DNA from: Streptomyces sp. WMMC500
Lineage (GTDB): Bacteria > Actinomycetota > Actinomycetes > Streptomycetales > Streptomycetaceae
Assembly: GCF_027497195.1 (NCBI RefSeq)
Contig: NZ_CP114905.1
Location: 1,178,001 to 1,242,000 of the forward strand
Reading direction: 5' to 3'
DNA length: 64,000 nt
The translations under genes were made by a program, and so were the position numbers. The first letter of the stretch is position 1. Every line of letters begins with the position of its first letter. The notes beneath the pieces were generated by a model. It was not told the DNA's origin. It ran no database searches and was given only the letters and a program-made list of their open reading frames with translations. Below are positions 38,006 through 48,049 of the stretch, in pieces.

Positions 38006-40312
38006 TCAGCGGACGTGGTCCAGGCCGTCGGTGGGCGAGGCGGGGATGGGCGGCACGGTCGGCTTGGGTTCGAAGGAGAGGGTGCCGTGGTTGACCGGGA
38101 AGCTGGTGGGCATGGTGCCCGTGGCCCGGCCGTACGCGCAGGCGACGGCGGCCATCGACGCGGCGACCCCCAGCTCCCCGGCGCCGCCGGGTTCGTCGGA
38201 GGTGTCGGGCATGACGATGATCCGCAGCTCGGGCGGGGTGTTCCACTGCCGGGTGTAGAAGTAGTTGTCCCAGCTCGCCTCCAGGAAGTGCCCGTCCCGC
38301 AGGTGCAGGCTGGAGGTCAGCGTCTGGGCGATCCCGTCCATGAGGCAGCCCGCCATCTGGGCTTCGAGTCCGCGCGGGTTGACCGCGAGGCCGGCGTCCA
38401 CGGCGAGAACGGCCTTGGTGACACGCGGCCCGGTGACGCCGCGGCTGATGGGGCGGTTCACGGTCTCGGGCCGGCAGTCGATCTCCACGAGCACCGCGTT
38501 GACCGCGTGGTACTCGGTGTGGAGAGCGATTCCCTGCGCGGTGCCGTCGGGCATCGTACGGCCCCAGTCGCCCGCTTCGGCGACCTTCTCCAGGGCGGCC
38601 CGGGCGCGGTCGTCGCGGAGGAACTCGTGGCGGAAGCGGTACGGGTCCTTACCCATCCTCGCTGCGAGCTGGTCGACGACGAGTTCCCGGGCGCAGACGA
38701 CGTCGGGCGAGTAGACGTTGCGCATGCTGCCGGTGTTGAAGCCCTTGTCGGTCTCGTTGAGCAGGCGGCTGTGGGCGCCGAAGGCGTAGGGCATCGACTG
38801 GGAGAGCTGGAAGAAGATCTGCGAGAAGCCGGCGTCGCCCACCGGCAGGCTCGCGGCCATCGCGGTAAACAGCTCGCCGAGGCCGTGGCTGAGGTCGGTG
38901 GCGACGGAGGTGTGCCGCTGCTGGTAGCTGAGCACGGTGGTGCCGAGGTAGGCGGCGCGCACCCGCGAGGTGGCCATGGGGTGGGTGCGTCCCTGGCGGG
39001 AGTCGTCGGCCCGGTGCCACATGAGCTTGACGGGCTTGCCGATCTGCTGGGATATCTCGGCGGCCTCCTGCGCGGCGTCGAAGAACAGCTTGCGCCCGAA
39101 GGAGCCGCCGCCCTCGGTGACGTGCACGGTGACCCTGCTCGGCGGGAGCCCCAGCCGGGCGGCGATGACCTGCTTGGCGACGATCGGGGACTTCAGGCCC
39201 GACCAGATCTCCGCGCGGTCGGCCCGTACGTCCGCGATGGCGCAGTTGGGTTCGAGCGCGCTGTTACTGCGGAAGTGGAAGGTGAACGTGGCGTCCACCG
39301 ACGGCGTCACCGGGGGAAGCCCCATCGGCAGCTCGGCCCGGCGCAGTTCCTCGCGTACCGTGTCGTCCGACTTCCCCTCCGCCGTGCCGGGTTTCCACGA
39401 CACCCGCAGGGCCCGTACCGCGTCGATGCACTGGCCGAAGGTCTGCGCGCGCACCGCCACCCCGGTGGAGATCACCGCGACGTCGGTGACGCCGTTCATG
39501 GCGCGGACCTCGTCCAGGTTGGCCACCGGGCCGGGCTTGCCGTTGATGGTCGGGGGGCGGCACACCATCGTCGGCCTGGCGTCAGGGACGTCGAGGTCCA
39601 TCGCGAACTTCTTGCGTCCGGTCACCGCGTCCAGCGCGTCGATACGGCTGTGCGGCCGGCCGATCACGGTGAACCGCCCGGCGTCCTTCAGCGCGACGGA
39701 GACCTGCCGCGGCTCGACGGCGGCCGCCTTCTCGGCGAGCGCACCGATGCCGACGCTCCGGCCTGCCGAGTCGGTGACGACGCCGGCCTCCAGGGTGAGG
39801 TCGCCGGCCGCCGCGCCGAGTTCGGCCGCCGCCGCCCGCAGCAGGCGGGCGCGGGCGACGGCGGCGGCGACCCTGATCGGGGTGTAGGTCGAGATGGTGG
39901 TGTTGGACGCGCCGGTGAGCTGGTTGAACACCAGCTCCGGCCGGGCGTCGGCCAGCGTGACCCGTACCCGGTCGACCGGCACGTCCAGCTCCTCGGCGAT
40001 CAGCATGGCCGTCGAGGTGGTGATGCCCTGCCCGACCTCGGCCCGCGGCAGCGCGAACGACACGGTGCCGTCCGTATGGACCTCGACCCTGATCAGGCCG
40101 GCGGTCGGCAGGGCCGCCGCGGTCATCACGTCGTTGAGGTCGACCAGTTCGGTGATCTCCCCGGACGGGATCCCGGCGGCCCCGGCAGCCCGCGCCGGGA
40201 CGAGTTCGGCGGCCGTCACCAGGGTCGGCGCGGCAAGCACGTAGCCGAGGAAGCGGCGCCGCCCGGGGGCGTGTCGTCCGGACGCGTTCGGCGGCGGGTC
40301 GGGATGCGTCAT
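38006..40312 (-). CDS. oxiB: molybdopterin-binding subunit of a molybdenum hydroxylase (OxiB-like)
   Basis: 768 aa with a Tat signal (GRRRFLGYVLAAPTL, residues 17-31), so the enzyme is exported with its small partner. Molybdopterin motifs of the IorB/xanthine-dehydrogenase family are clear: PRAEVGQGITTSTAMLIAEEL, EGGGSFGRKLFFDAAQEAAEIS, GAGELGVAASMAAVACAYG. Downstream of two lcp genes it fits the OxiAB aldehyde oxidase of the K30 rubber pathway. Confidence 0.9.
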   Translation of the reverse strand: MTHPDPPPNASGRHAPGRRRFLGYVLAAPTLVTAAELVPARAAGAAGIPSGEITELVDLNDVMTAAALPTAGLIRVEVHTDGTVSFALPRAEVGQGITTSTAMLIAEELDVPVDRVRVTLADARPELVFNQLTGASNTTISTYTPIRVAAAVARARLLRAAAAELGAAAGDLTLEAGVVTDSAGRSVGIGALAEKAAAVEPRQVSVALKDAGRFTVIGRPHSRIDALDAVTGRKKFAMDLDVPDARPTMVCRPPTINGKPGPVANLDEVRAMNGVTDVAVISTGVAVRAQTFGQCIDAVRALRVSWKPGTAEGKSDDTVREELRRAELPMGLPPVTPSVDATFTFHFRSNSALEPNCAIADVRADRAEIWSGLKSPIVAKQVIAARLGLPPSRVTVHVTEGGGSFGRKLFFDAAQEAAEISQQIGKPVKLMWHRADDSRQGRTHPMATSRVRAAYLGTTVLSYQQRHTSVATDLSHGLGELFTAMAASLPVGDAGFSQIFFQLSQSMPYAFGAHSRLLNETDKGFNTGSMRNVYSPDVVCARELVVDQLAARMGKDPYRFRHEFLRDDRARAALEKVAEAGDWGRTMPDGTAQGIALHTEYHAVNAVLVEIDCRPETVNRPISRGVTGPRVTKAVLAVDAGLAVNPRGLEAQMAGCLMDGIAQTLTSSLHLRDGHFLEASWDNYFYTRQWNTPPELRIIVMPDTSDEPGGAGELGVAASMAAVACAYGRATGTMPTSFPVNHGTLSFEPKPTVPPIPASPTDGLDHVR

Positions 40313-40334
40313 CGGTGTCCTCTGCGGCTCTGGT

Positions 40335-41558
40335 TCAGGACGGACGGTTCGCGTCGGGGATCTCGATGTGGATGCCCCGGCCCTCGGACAGGAAGACCAG
40401 CACGACCTTGCGGATGACCTCCTCGATCGTCCAGGCGGCCTCGGGGACCAGCGGCAGCGGGATCAGGCCCTCGCGGAAGGCGACCAGCAGCGGCCAGACG
40501 GTCTCGATGGTCGGCTTCCAGAAGGGCTCCCGGGACAGCCCGATCCAGTTGCCGATCTGGTCGCCCAGGGTGTACCGGGAGAAGGCCGAGATCAGCGGGC
40601 GGGTCAGGCCGGCGTCCAGCTCGGCGACGATGTCCAGGAGGATCTCGCAGAGCTTGAGGCCTTCCTCCGTGGGGCCCAGGACGGGGTCGAGGAGCTGCTT
40701 GGACTGGGCGTTGGCCGCGGCCCAGGTGGCGGGGATGTACTCGTCCCGCACACCGAGCATGTGCGCGGTCACCTGCCACACGTGCAGGTACGCCTCGGAG
40801 TCGGCGGCGCTGATCCGGACCTTCCACTCGATCATCTTGCGCATGACAAACGTAGCCAGGCTGTGCCAGGTGACCATCACGTCCGCCTGGCTGATCGGGA
40901 TGGTCTGGCCGCCGCTGGTGTCGGTCCAGCCCGGGGACTGCGGCAGCAGGTTCCGTACGGCCGCGTGCACCATGCGGGTCTTCACCGCGGTCACGATCAT
41001 CTCGCCCCGGGGCTGGAAGGCGTCCAGGTCCCCGACGTCGTAGCCGAGCTTCGCGGTCTTGGCGATGCGGTCCTTCATGTCGGCGCCGCCCTTGGAGTAG
41101 TACACGGCGCGAGACTCCCGGGGGATGGCGGTGCTCATCAGGCCGCTGCCGAGCCCGTACAGGGCACCGACGTAGATCCCCTTGGTCTTGTTGAACTCGG
41201 CGGCGGTGTCGAGCTTGCCCTGGTCGGCCCAGGCCGGCAGCCTGCGTGCGTTCTCCATGAACTGCCGCAGGTCCTGCGGCAGTCCGTCGGGAAGCGGCTG
41301 GTCGTTACGGGTCCACGTGCGCAGCAGCTCGTTGACGCGGGGCACCTCGCCCCGGGCGAGGACGGCCCCGAGAACCTCGTCGGCCTCGTCGTCCCACACC
41401 CACTCCGGGTCGCTGCCCGCCCCCGAGCCGGCCACCGAACCCCCGGGTGCCCACGTCCAGGCGGGCTTCGCGTGCGCGGGCGCCGCTGCGCCGAGCACGC
41501 CGAGTGCTCCCAGCGCTCCGCCGGCGAGCAGCATCTTGCGCCTGCTGAGTTCGTCCAT
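40335..41558 (-). CDS. lcp: latex clearing protein, rubber oxygenase (copy 1)
   Basis: 407 aa, the length known for Lcp of Streptomyces sp. K30. Twin-arginine signal LSRRKMLLAGGALG ending at about residue 30 (APAHA), so it is secreted folded with heme. The residues reported as essential in LcpK30 fall at the same numbers: Glu148, Arg164, Lys167, Thr168 and the heme ligand His198 (KTRMVH). The enzyme cleaves poly(cis-1,4-isoprene) with O2 to oligo-isoprenoid keto-aldehydes. GAGGAGGAG precedes the ATG. It follows the second lcp copy by 44 bp in one operon. Confidence 0.93.
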   Translation of the reverse strand: MDELSRRKMLLAGGALGALGVLGAAAPAHAKPAWTWAPGGSVAGSGAGSDPEWVWDDEADEVLGAVLARGEVPRVNELLRTWTRNDQPLPDGLPQDLRQFMENARRLPAWADQGKLDTAAEFNKTKGIYVGALYGLGSGLMSTAIPRESRAVYYSKGGADMKDRIAKTAKLGYDVGDLDAFQPRGEMIVTAVKTRMVHAAVRNLLPQSPGWTDTSGGQTIPISQADVMVTWHSLATFVMRKMIEWKVRISAADSEAYLHVWQVTAHMLGVRDEYIPATWAAANAQSKQLLDPVLGPTEEGLKLCEILLDIVAELDAGLTRPLISAFSRYTLGDQIGNWIGLSREPFWKPTIETVWPLLVAFREGLIPLPLVPEAAWTIEEVIRKVVLVFLSEGRGIHIEIPDANRPS

Positions 41559-41602
41559 TCTCGCGACTCCTCCTCGGGTCTCCTGCGGATGAGAACGTGC
41601 GC

Positions 41603-42835
41603 TCAGGTGGGACGGTTGGCGTCCGGGATCTCGATGTGGATCTCCTCGCCCTTGGTGAGGTAGAAGAGGATGTACTGGCGGGCCACCTCGTCGATCGTCC
41701 AGGCGATCTCCGGCACCAGGGGCAGGTCGATCACGCCCTCGCGGAACTTCACCAGCAGCGGCCAGACGCTTTCGATCGTGTTCTGCCAGAACGGCTCGCG
41801 GCGGATGCCGTTCCAGTCGGCGACCTGGTCGCCCACGAGATACCGTGCGAACGCGTTGACCAGGGGCCGGGTGATGTGGGTGCCCAGGCTGGTCTGCTCG
41901 GCGAGCTGACGCAGCAGGATGTCGGTCAGCTCGACACCCTCGGGCGTGCGTCCGAGGACGGGGTCGAGGAGCTGGTCGGACTGGGCGTTGGCCGCGGCCC
42001 AGGTGGCGGGGATGTACTCGTCGCGGACGCCGAGCATGTGCACCGTCACCTGCCACACGTGCAGATACGCCTCGGACTCGGCCGAGCTCATCGGGACTTC
42101 CCACTCGATCATCTTGCGCATGGTGTAGGTGGCCAGGCTGTGCCAGGTGACCAGCATGTCCCCCAGGCTGATGGGGATCTTCTGACCGCCGCTGGTGTCG
42201 GTCCAGCCCCCGGACTGCGGCAGCAGGTTCCGCACGGCCGCGTGCACCATGCGGGTCTTCACCGCCTCCACCATGCAGATGCCCTCCGGCCGGTACGCGT
42301 CCAGGGCGCCGACGGCGAAGCCCAGCTTGCTCGTCTTGGCGACCCGGTCCTCCATGTCGGCACCGCCCTTGGAGTAGTAGACGGCGCGCGCCTCGCGGGG
42401 GATGGCGGTGCTCAGCATGCCGCCGCCAAGACCGTTGAGGATGTTGTGGTAGATGCTCCTTCTCTTGCTGAACCGGGCGGCGGTCTCCAGCTTGTCCCGG
42501 TCCGCCCACGAGGGCAGCTTGCGCGCCTTCTCCATGAAGGCCCGTACGTCCCCGGGCAGTGCGTCCGGCACCGGCTGGTCGTTGTGGGTCCAGGTACGCA
42601 GCGCCGCGTTGACCCTGGGCACGTCGCCCCGCCTGAGCACCTCGCCGAGGAGGTAGTCGGCTTCGTCGTCCCACGCCTCGTGCGGGTCCGTGCCCGTCCC
42701 GTGGCCCGCCACCGAGCCGCTGGCCGCCCACGTCCACGTGGACCTCGCATGCGCCGGCACCGCCGCACCGAGCACTCCGAGTGCTCCCAGCGCTCCGCCG
42801 GCGAGCAGCATCTTGCGCCTGCTGAGTTCGTCCAT
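41603..42835 (-). CDS. lcp: latex clearing protein, rubber oxygenase (copy 2)
   Basis: 410 aa, same Tat signal as its neighbour, with Glu148, Arg164, Lys167, Thr168 and His198 all conserved. It differs most at residues 120-145 (RFSKRRSIYHNILNGLGGGML against NKTKGIYVGALYGLGSGLM), next to the active-site Glu, and at the C-terminal half, so the two copies may differ in substrate access. First gene of the operon, 60 bp from the inverted repeat that faces the TetR gene. AGGAGGAG precedes the ATG. Confidence 0.92.
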   Translation of the reverse strand: MDELSRRKMLLAGGALGALGVLGAAVPAHARSTWTWAASGSVAGHGTGTDPHEAWDDEADYLLGEVLRRGDVPRVNAALRTWTHNDQPVPDALPGDVRAFMEKARKLPSWADRDKLETAARFSKRRSIYHNILNGLGGGMLSTAIPREARAVYYSKGGADMEDRVAKTSKLGFAVGALDAYRPEGICMVEAVKTRMVHAAVRNLLPQSGGWTDTSGGQKIPISLGDMLVTWHSLATYTMRKMIEWEVPMSSAESEAYLHVWQVTVHMLGVRDEYIPATWAAANAQSDQLLDPVLGRTPEGVELTDILLRQLAEQTSLGTHITRPLVNAFARYLVGDQVADWNGIRREPFWQNTIESVWPLLVKFREGVIDLPLVPEIAWTIDEVARQYILFYLTKGEEIHIEIPDANRPT

Positions 42836-42893
42836 GGGGCTCGTACTCCTCCTAGAGACACCGGAACCCGGTTGGTAACCTGATGCCTAGATA

Positions 42894-42926
42894 CGGTGAT
42901 ACGAATCATGTAGCGTCGTATCACCG
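42894..42926. promoter_or_regulatory. perfect inverted repeat, putative LcpR operator
   Basis: CGGTGATACGA (42894-42904) and TCGTATCACCG (42916-42926) form a perfect 11-bp inverted repeat around 11 bases. It lies between the divergent lcp operon and the TetR gene at 43056, the expected place for an operator controlling both. Confidence 0.8.
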
Positions 42927-43055
42927 AGGGAAGCGCAGGCCGGGTCGAAGCACAAGCCTTGGGAACCAACTTCTTTGCCACCGCCGATAATCAACGGAGA
43001 CCCGGGGCCCCCGGTCCCGGCTCAGACACCGCACCTTGTCCCGAGAAAGGCGACC

Positions 43056-43739
43056 GTGGAACCTGCATTCACCTTCCTGGCCGCGCCCCAGGACTCCGAT
43101 TCGGTGCTGGAGCGCGCGTTCGCCGAAGCCGCCGAACAGGCCGACGAGAGCGACGAGACGACCACGCGCATGCTCGACGCCGCGTACGAGCAGCTCTGCC
43201 GCATGGGTATACGGCGGTCCACGATGGAAGACGTGGCCCGCCGGGCAGGCGTCTCCCGGATCACGGTCTACCGGCGCTTCGCCTCCAAGGAGGCACTGGT
43301 CCAGCAGGTCGTACAGCGCGAGTTCCGGCGGTACTTCGACCAGTTCATCGTCGACGTCCAGGAAGCCGAGACGGTCGCCGACCGCGTGGTGCTGGGCTTC
43401 GCCAGCTCGCTGCGGGCGATCCGCAGCAACCCCCTCATCGGCGGCCTGATGGACGCGGAGCCGGACGCCGTCGTGCCGTCCATGACCGGCGACGGGGGAC
43501 GCACTCTCGCCGTGGTGCAGCAGTTCGTGGCGGGCAGGCTGCGCCAGGAGCAGCAGGCGGGCAACGTCGCCCGCGACGTGGACGTCGGCGTCGTGGCCGA
43601 GATGATGGTCCGGGTGTCGGCCTCCTTCCTGGTGATCCCCAGCCAGATCATCGACCTCGACGACGAGGAGCAGGTGCGTGCGGTGGCCCGGCAGTTCCTC
43701 GTCCCGATGCTGAGCGCCTCCGGCGAGGCCCGGCGCTGA
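43056..43739 (+). CDS. TetR-family regulator of the lcp operon (LcpR-like)
   Basis: 227 aa from a GTG with GAGAAAGG five bases upstream. The helix-turn-helix sits at about residues 30-78 (MLDAAYEQLCRMGIRRSTMEDVARRAGVSRITVYRRFASKEAL), after an unusual acidic N-terminal arm. It diverges from lcp across the perfect inverted repeat. TetR-type LcpR repressors control lcp in other rubber-degrading actinomycetes, which supports the same role here. Confidence 0.85.
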   Translation: MEPAFTFLAAPQDSDSVLERAFAEAAEQADESDETTTRMLDAAYEQLCRMGIRRSTMEDVARRAGVSRITVYRRFASKEALVQQVVQREFRRYFDQFIVDVQEAETVADRVVLGFASSLRAIRSNPLIGGLMDAEPDAVVPSMTGDGGRTLAVVQQFVAGRLRQEQQAGNVARDVDVGVVAEMMVRVSASFLVIPSQIIDLDDEEQVRAVARQFLVPMLSASGEARR

Positions 43740-43775
43740 CCCGCGCCGGAGGCGCTCAGGACTACCCCGCACCGC

Positions 43776-45455
43776 TCATGCGTATCGTTCGCCCTTCTCC
43801 ACCCGGGCCACCAGCGAGGCGGGCGGCCCGAACCGTTCCCCGTACCGTTCGGCGAGTTGCCTGGCCCGGTCGGCGAAGCCGGCCGGGCCGCCCCGGTAGC
43901 CGTTGATGTACTGCAGTACGCCGCCGGTCCACGCGGGGAAGCCGATGCCGAGGATCGAGCCGACGTTCGCGTCGGCCACAGAACGCAGGACGCCTTCGTC
44001 GAGGCAGCGGACCGCGTCGAGCGCTTCCGCGAAGAGCATCCGCTCCCTGACGTCCTCGAACGGGATCTCGCGTCCGGTCACGGTGAAGTGCTCGGACAGG
44101 CCCGGCCACAGTCCCGTGCGCCGGCCGTCCTCGTACGCGTAGAACCCGGCGCCCGAGGAGCGTCCGGTGCGGCCGAACTCGTCGATCATGCGGTCCACGA
44201 CCGCCTCGGACCCGTGCGGGCGCCACTGCCCGCCCTCGGCCAGCACCGCCGCCTTGGTCTCCTCGCGGATCTTGCGGGCCAGGGTCAGGGTCAGCTCGTC
44301 CAGCAGTTGCAGCGGCGGCGCCGGGTAGCCGGCCTGGGAGCCGGCCTGCTCGATCGAGGCGGGTGGCAGGCCCTCGCCGACCATCGCCACCGCCTCGTCG
44401 ATGAACTTGCCGATCACGCGGCTGGTGAAGAAGCCCCGGCCGTCGCCCACGACGATCGGCGTCTTGCCGATCTGCCGCGCGATGTCCACGGCCTTCGCCA
44501 CGGTGCGGTCGGCGGTGTTCTCGCCGGCGATGATCTCCAGCAGCTTCGTCTTGTCGACCGGCGAGAAGAAGTGCAGGCCGATGAAGTCCTGCGGGCGTGT
44601 GACGCCTTCGGCCAGCCCTGCGATGGGCAGCGTGGACGTGTTCGAGCCCAGGACCGCGTCCGGCGCCACGACGCTCTCGATCCCGGCGAAGACCCGGTGT
44701 TTCAGCTCGGGGTCCTCGAAGACCGCTTCGATCACCAGATCGCAGCCGGCGAGGTCGGCGGTCTCGGCGGTCGGTGTGATCCGTGCGAGGATCTCGTCGG
44801 CCTTCTCCCAGGACATCCGGCCGCGGATCACGGCCTTGGCGAGCAGCTTCTCGGAATACCGCCTGCCCTTCACCGCGGCTTCGCGGGTGACGTCCTTGAG
44901 GACGACGTCGAGTCCGCCCCGGGCACAGGAGTACGCGATCCCGGCGCCCATCGTGCCGGCGCCCAGCACGGCGACCTTGCGCGCGCGGTGCGGGGGGGTG
45001 GCCCTCCGGGCGGTTGCCGCCAGAGGCGATGTGCTGCATGTCGTAGCAGAACGCCTGCATCATGTTCTTCGCGACCTGACCGGTCATCAGCTCGACGAGA
45101 TAGCCGGTCTCGACCTTCTGCCCGGTGTCGAGGTCGACCTGGGCGCTCTCGACGGCCGCGGCGAGGATGCTACGCGGGGCAGGCACGTCCGCGCCCTTCA
45201 GCCGCCTGCGCAGGTTCGCCGGGTACGCCGGGAGGCTTGCCGCCAGCTTCGGGTGGGAGGGAGTGCCGCCGGGAATCCGGTAGCTCTCGGCGTCCCAGGG
45301 CTGTACGGATCCGGGGTTGGCCAGGACCCACGCACGGGCGGCGGCCAACAACTCCTGGGGCGACCGGGCCAGTTCGTGTACCAGCCCCTTGGCCAGCGCC
45401 TCGGCGGGGCGGTACTGCTGCCCCTGGAGCAGGACGTCGCTCAGCGCGCGCTCCA
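43776..45455 (-). pseudogene. fadB: second fadB copy, 3' part (split by transposon and frameshifted)
   Basis: Closely similar to the intact FadB at 27336-29495 through its whole C-terminal three quarters. Two lesions: the 5' quarter is separated by the Tn3-type element at 45456-52041, and a run of seven G at 44992-44998 has one base too many, which shifts the frame between HPP and the NAD fold VAVLGAGTMGAG. Removing the transposon restores LLGLERALSDVLLQG in frame. The 5' part is at 52042-52533. Confidence 0.9.
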
Positions 45456-48049
45456 GGGGTGTGACCCAGATACGGGTCAAAGGGGCAATGAGTTGATCTT
45501 GAAGCTCTGAAGAGCTCAGCCGTCACCCGTTCGGCCGAGTGTCGTTGGTGGTGATGTTGACCATCGTCTGGTGCCTGGGGTGGGTTGTGACCTCGATCGA
45601 GTGGACCGCGTATCCGCGGTTCAAGCGGCTGATCACCGCGCATGAGCTGCATCTGTTCTTCTCGCCGACTCGCGATGAGCTGGAGTGGGCGGCCGGGGCG
45701 ACGGACGGGGATGAGCATCTGCTGGTGCTTCTGCTGATGCTGAAGTCGTATCAGCGCATGGGGTGTTTCCCGGCGCTGGAGGACGTGCCGGAGCAGGTGG
45801 TGGAGTTCGTGCGGCGTCAGGTGGAGCTGCCGGAGGGCACGCTGCCGATGTACCGGGCTGAGCGGACCGCGAAGCATCACCGGGGCCTGGTGCGCAAGCG
45901 GGTCGGTGTGGCGTACAACCAGGCGGAGGCCCGGCGGGTCGCCGAGCAGGCGATCCGCAAGGAGGCCGCGGCGAAGAACCGCCCGGCAGATCTGATCAAC
46001 ATCGCGTTGGAGAAGGTCGTGGAGGCCGGGCTGGAGCTGCCGGGGTTCTCCACCTTCGACAAGATGGCCGCGAAGATCCGCACCGAGGTGAACGCTTCGA
46101 TCTGCGCTGGCATCCACGACCGCATGGGCCCCCTTCAGCGGGCGGAGGTGCTGCGGCTGCTGGAGGAGCGCGACGCGGACGGGACGACGCTGTTCAACCG
46201 GCTGAAGAAGCCCGCCAAGGGGCCGAGCTGGTCGCATTTCAAGAACCTGACCAAGCGCATGGAGTGGGTGGACGGCCTCGGCGACAGCGCGGTGTGGATG
46301 GACGGCGTCGCCGCGCGGAAGATCACCGACTTCGCCGGGGAAGCGGACGCGGCCGACGCCCCGGCGCTGCGGGACTACGCGCCGGTCAAACGCCTCGCGC
46401 TGATCGCGTGCCTGGTGCACAAGGCACGGATGCGGGTCCGCGACGACCTGGCGACGATGTTCTGTAAGCGAGTCGGCACGAAGGCCAAGAAGGCCAAGGC
46501 GGAGCTGGAGGAGATCCGACTGCGCCAGCAGGAGCTGGTCGAGGCCCTGATCAGGAACTACCGCGTGGTCCTCAAGGACATCGAGGCCGACGGCCCGGCC
46601 CAGCTGGCCCTCGCGAAGGCCGACCAGATAACGGCCGAGGCCCGGGAGGCCCTGGCCGGGCTGGACGAGGAGGCGTCGGCCGACGAGCTCGCCCGGCGAC
46701 TGGGCGGGAAGGTCTCCCCGGCCCTGCTTGCCCTGCTGAAGGCCCTGGTGGTGCAGGCCGGCGGGCTCGGCGCGGTCGCCCGGACTGTAGAGGGCTTTGG
46801 CGGGTTCGCCAAGCAGTACGAGCAGATCGAGAAGGTCTCTGCCCACCACGGCAACCTCTGGGAGCCGCTGCTGTACGGGCAGATCGGCCGGGACCGGGCG
46901 GTGATGTTCGACCTGGCCGAGAAGCTGGAGTTCACCGTCACTTCGGAGGACGGGCGGGTGCTGGACGCGCTCGCACACGCCCAACGGAACCAGGCAGCGC
47001 GTGGAGAGTACATCACTGCCTTCGACGAGGAGGGCAAGGAGGTGGACATCTCCTTCGCTACCCAGAACTGGCGCAAGGTGGTGGTCGACAAGCCCCGCAC
47101 CGGTCAGTACGTCCGCAAGTACTTCGAGGCGATGGTCTTCACCTACCTCGCCGAGGAACTGCGCTGCGGCGACGTCGCCGTGGTCGGCTCGGAGGAGTAC
47201 GCCGACTGGTCCCAGCAACTGCTGGAATGGGAGGCCGTCCAGGAGAAGCTGGCCGACTACCTGGTGGAAGTCGGGCTGTGCGAGGTCGACGAGACCGCCG
47301 AGTTCGACGCACGGTTCTTCCGCCGGCAGCTGGAGGACAAGCTCCGCAGTGCCGCTGCGGCGGCGGATGCCGGGTATCCGGACAACGAGGGCCTAGTCAT
47401 CGACCCGGAGACGGGTATCCCATCGCTGAAGCCGCACCGCTCGGAGGGGCTCACGCCCTCGGCGAAGCGGCTGGAGCAGGAGATCAAAGCTCGGATGCCG
47501 GAGCGCACGCTGATCGGGATTCTGTCGAGGACCGCGTACTGGGTGGACTGGTGGCGCCGCTTCGGCCCGGCCTCCGGCAACGAGCCGAAGCTTCAGGACC
47601 CGTTCGGCCGCTACGTCATCACCACCTTCGTCAAGGGCACCAACATGGGCCCGTACGAGGCAGCCCGCCACATCCCCGGCGTCTCCGGCCACGAGCTGTC
47701 GTACACGGCGAACCGGCACTTCTCCATCGTGCTGCTGAACGAGGCCATCGCCGACCTGGTCAACGCGCACGCCCGCCTGGACATCTCCCGCGCGTGGGGC
47801 GACGGCACCACGGTGGCCGCGGACGGCACCCATATGGACACCTATCTCGACAACCTGCTCGCCGAGACCTCCGTCCGGTACGGCAAGCCGGGCGGCATCG
47901 CCTACCACCACATCTCCGACACCTACATCGCCCTGTTCACTCACTTCATCCCGTGCGGGGTGTGGGAGGCCGTCTACATCATCGAAGGCCTGCTCAAGAA
48001 CACCTCCGAGGTCAAGCCGACCACTGTCCACGCTGATACACAGGGCCAG

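Noticed and set aside
37718..40417. 899-codon plus-strand frame opposite oxiB
   Set aside because: Shadow of the molybdopterin subunit gene, which has motifs, Tat signal and ribosome site on the other strand.
45170..47218. 682-codon minus-strand frame within the transposon
   Set aside because: Antisense to the Tn3 transposase; no start or motifs.
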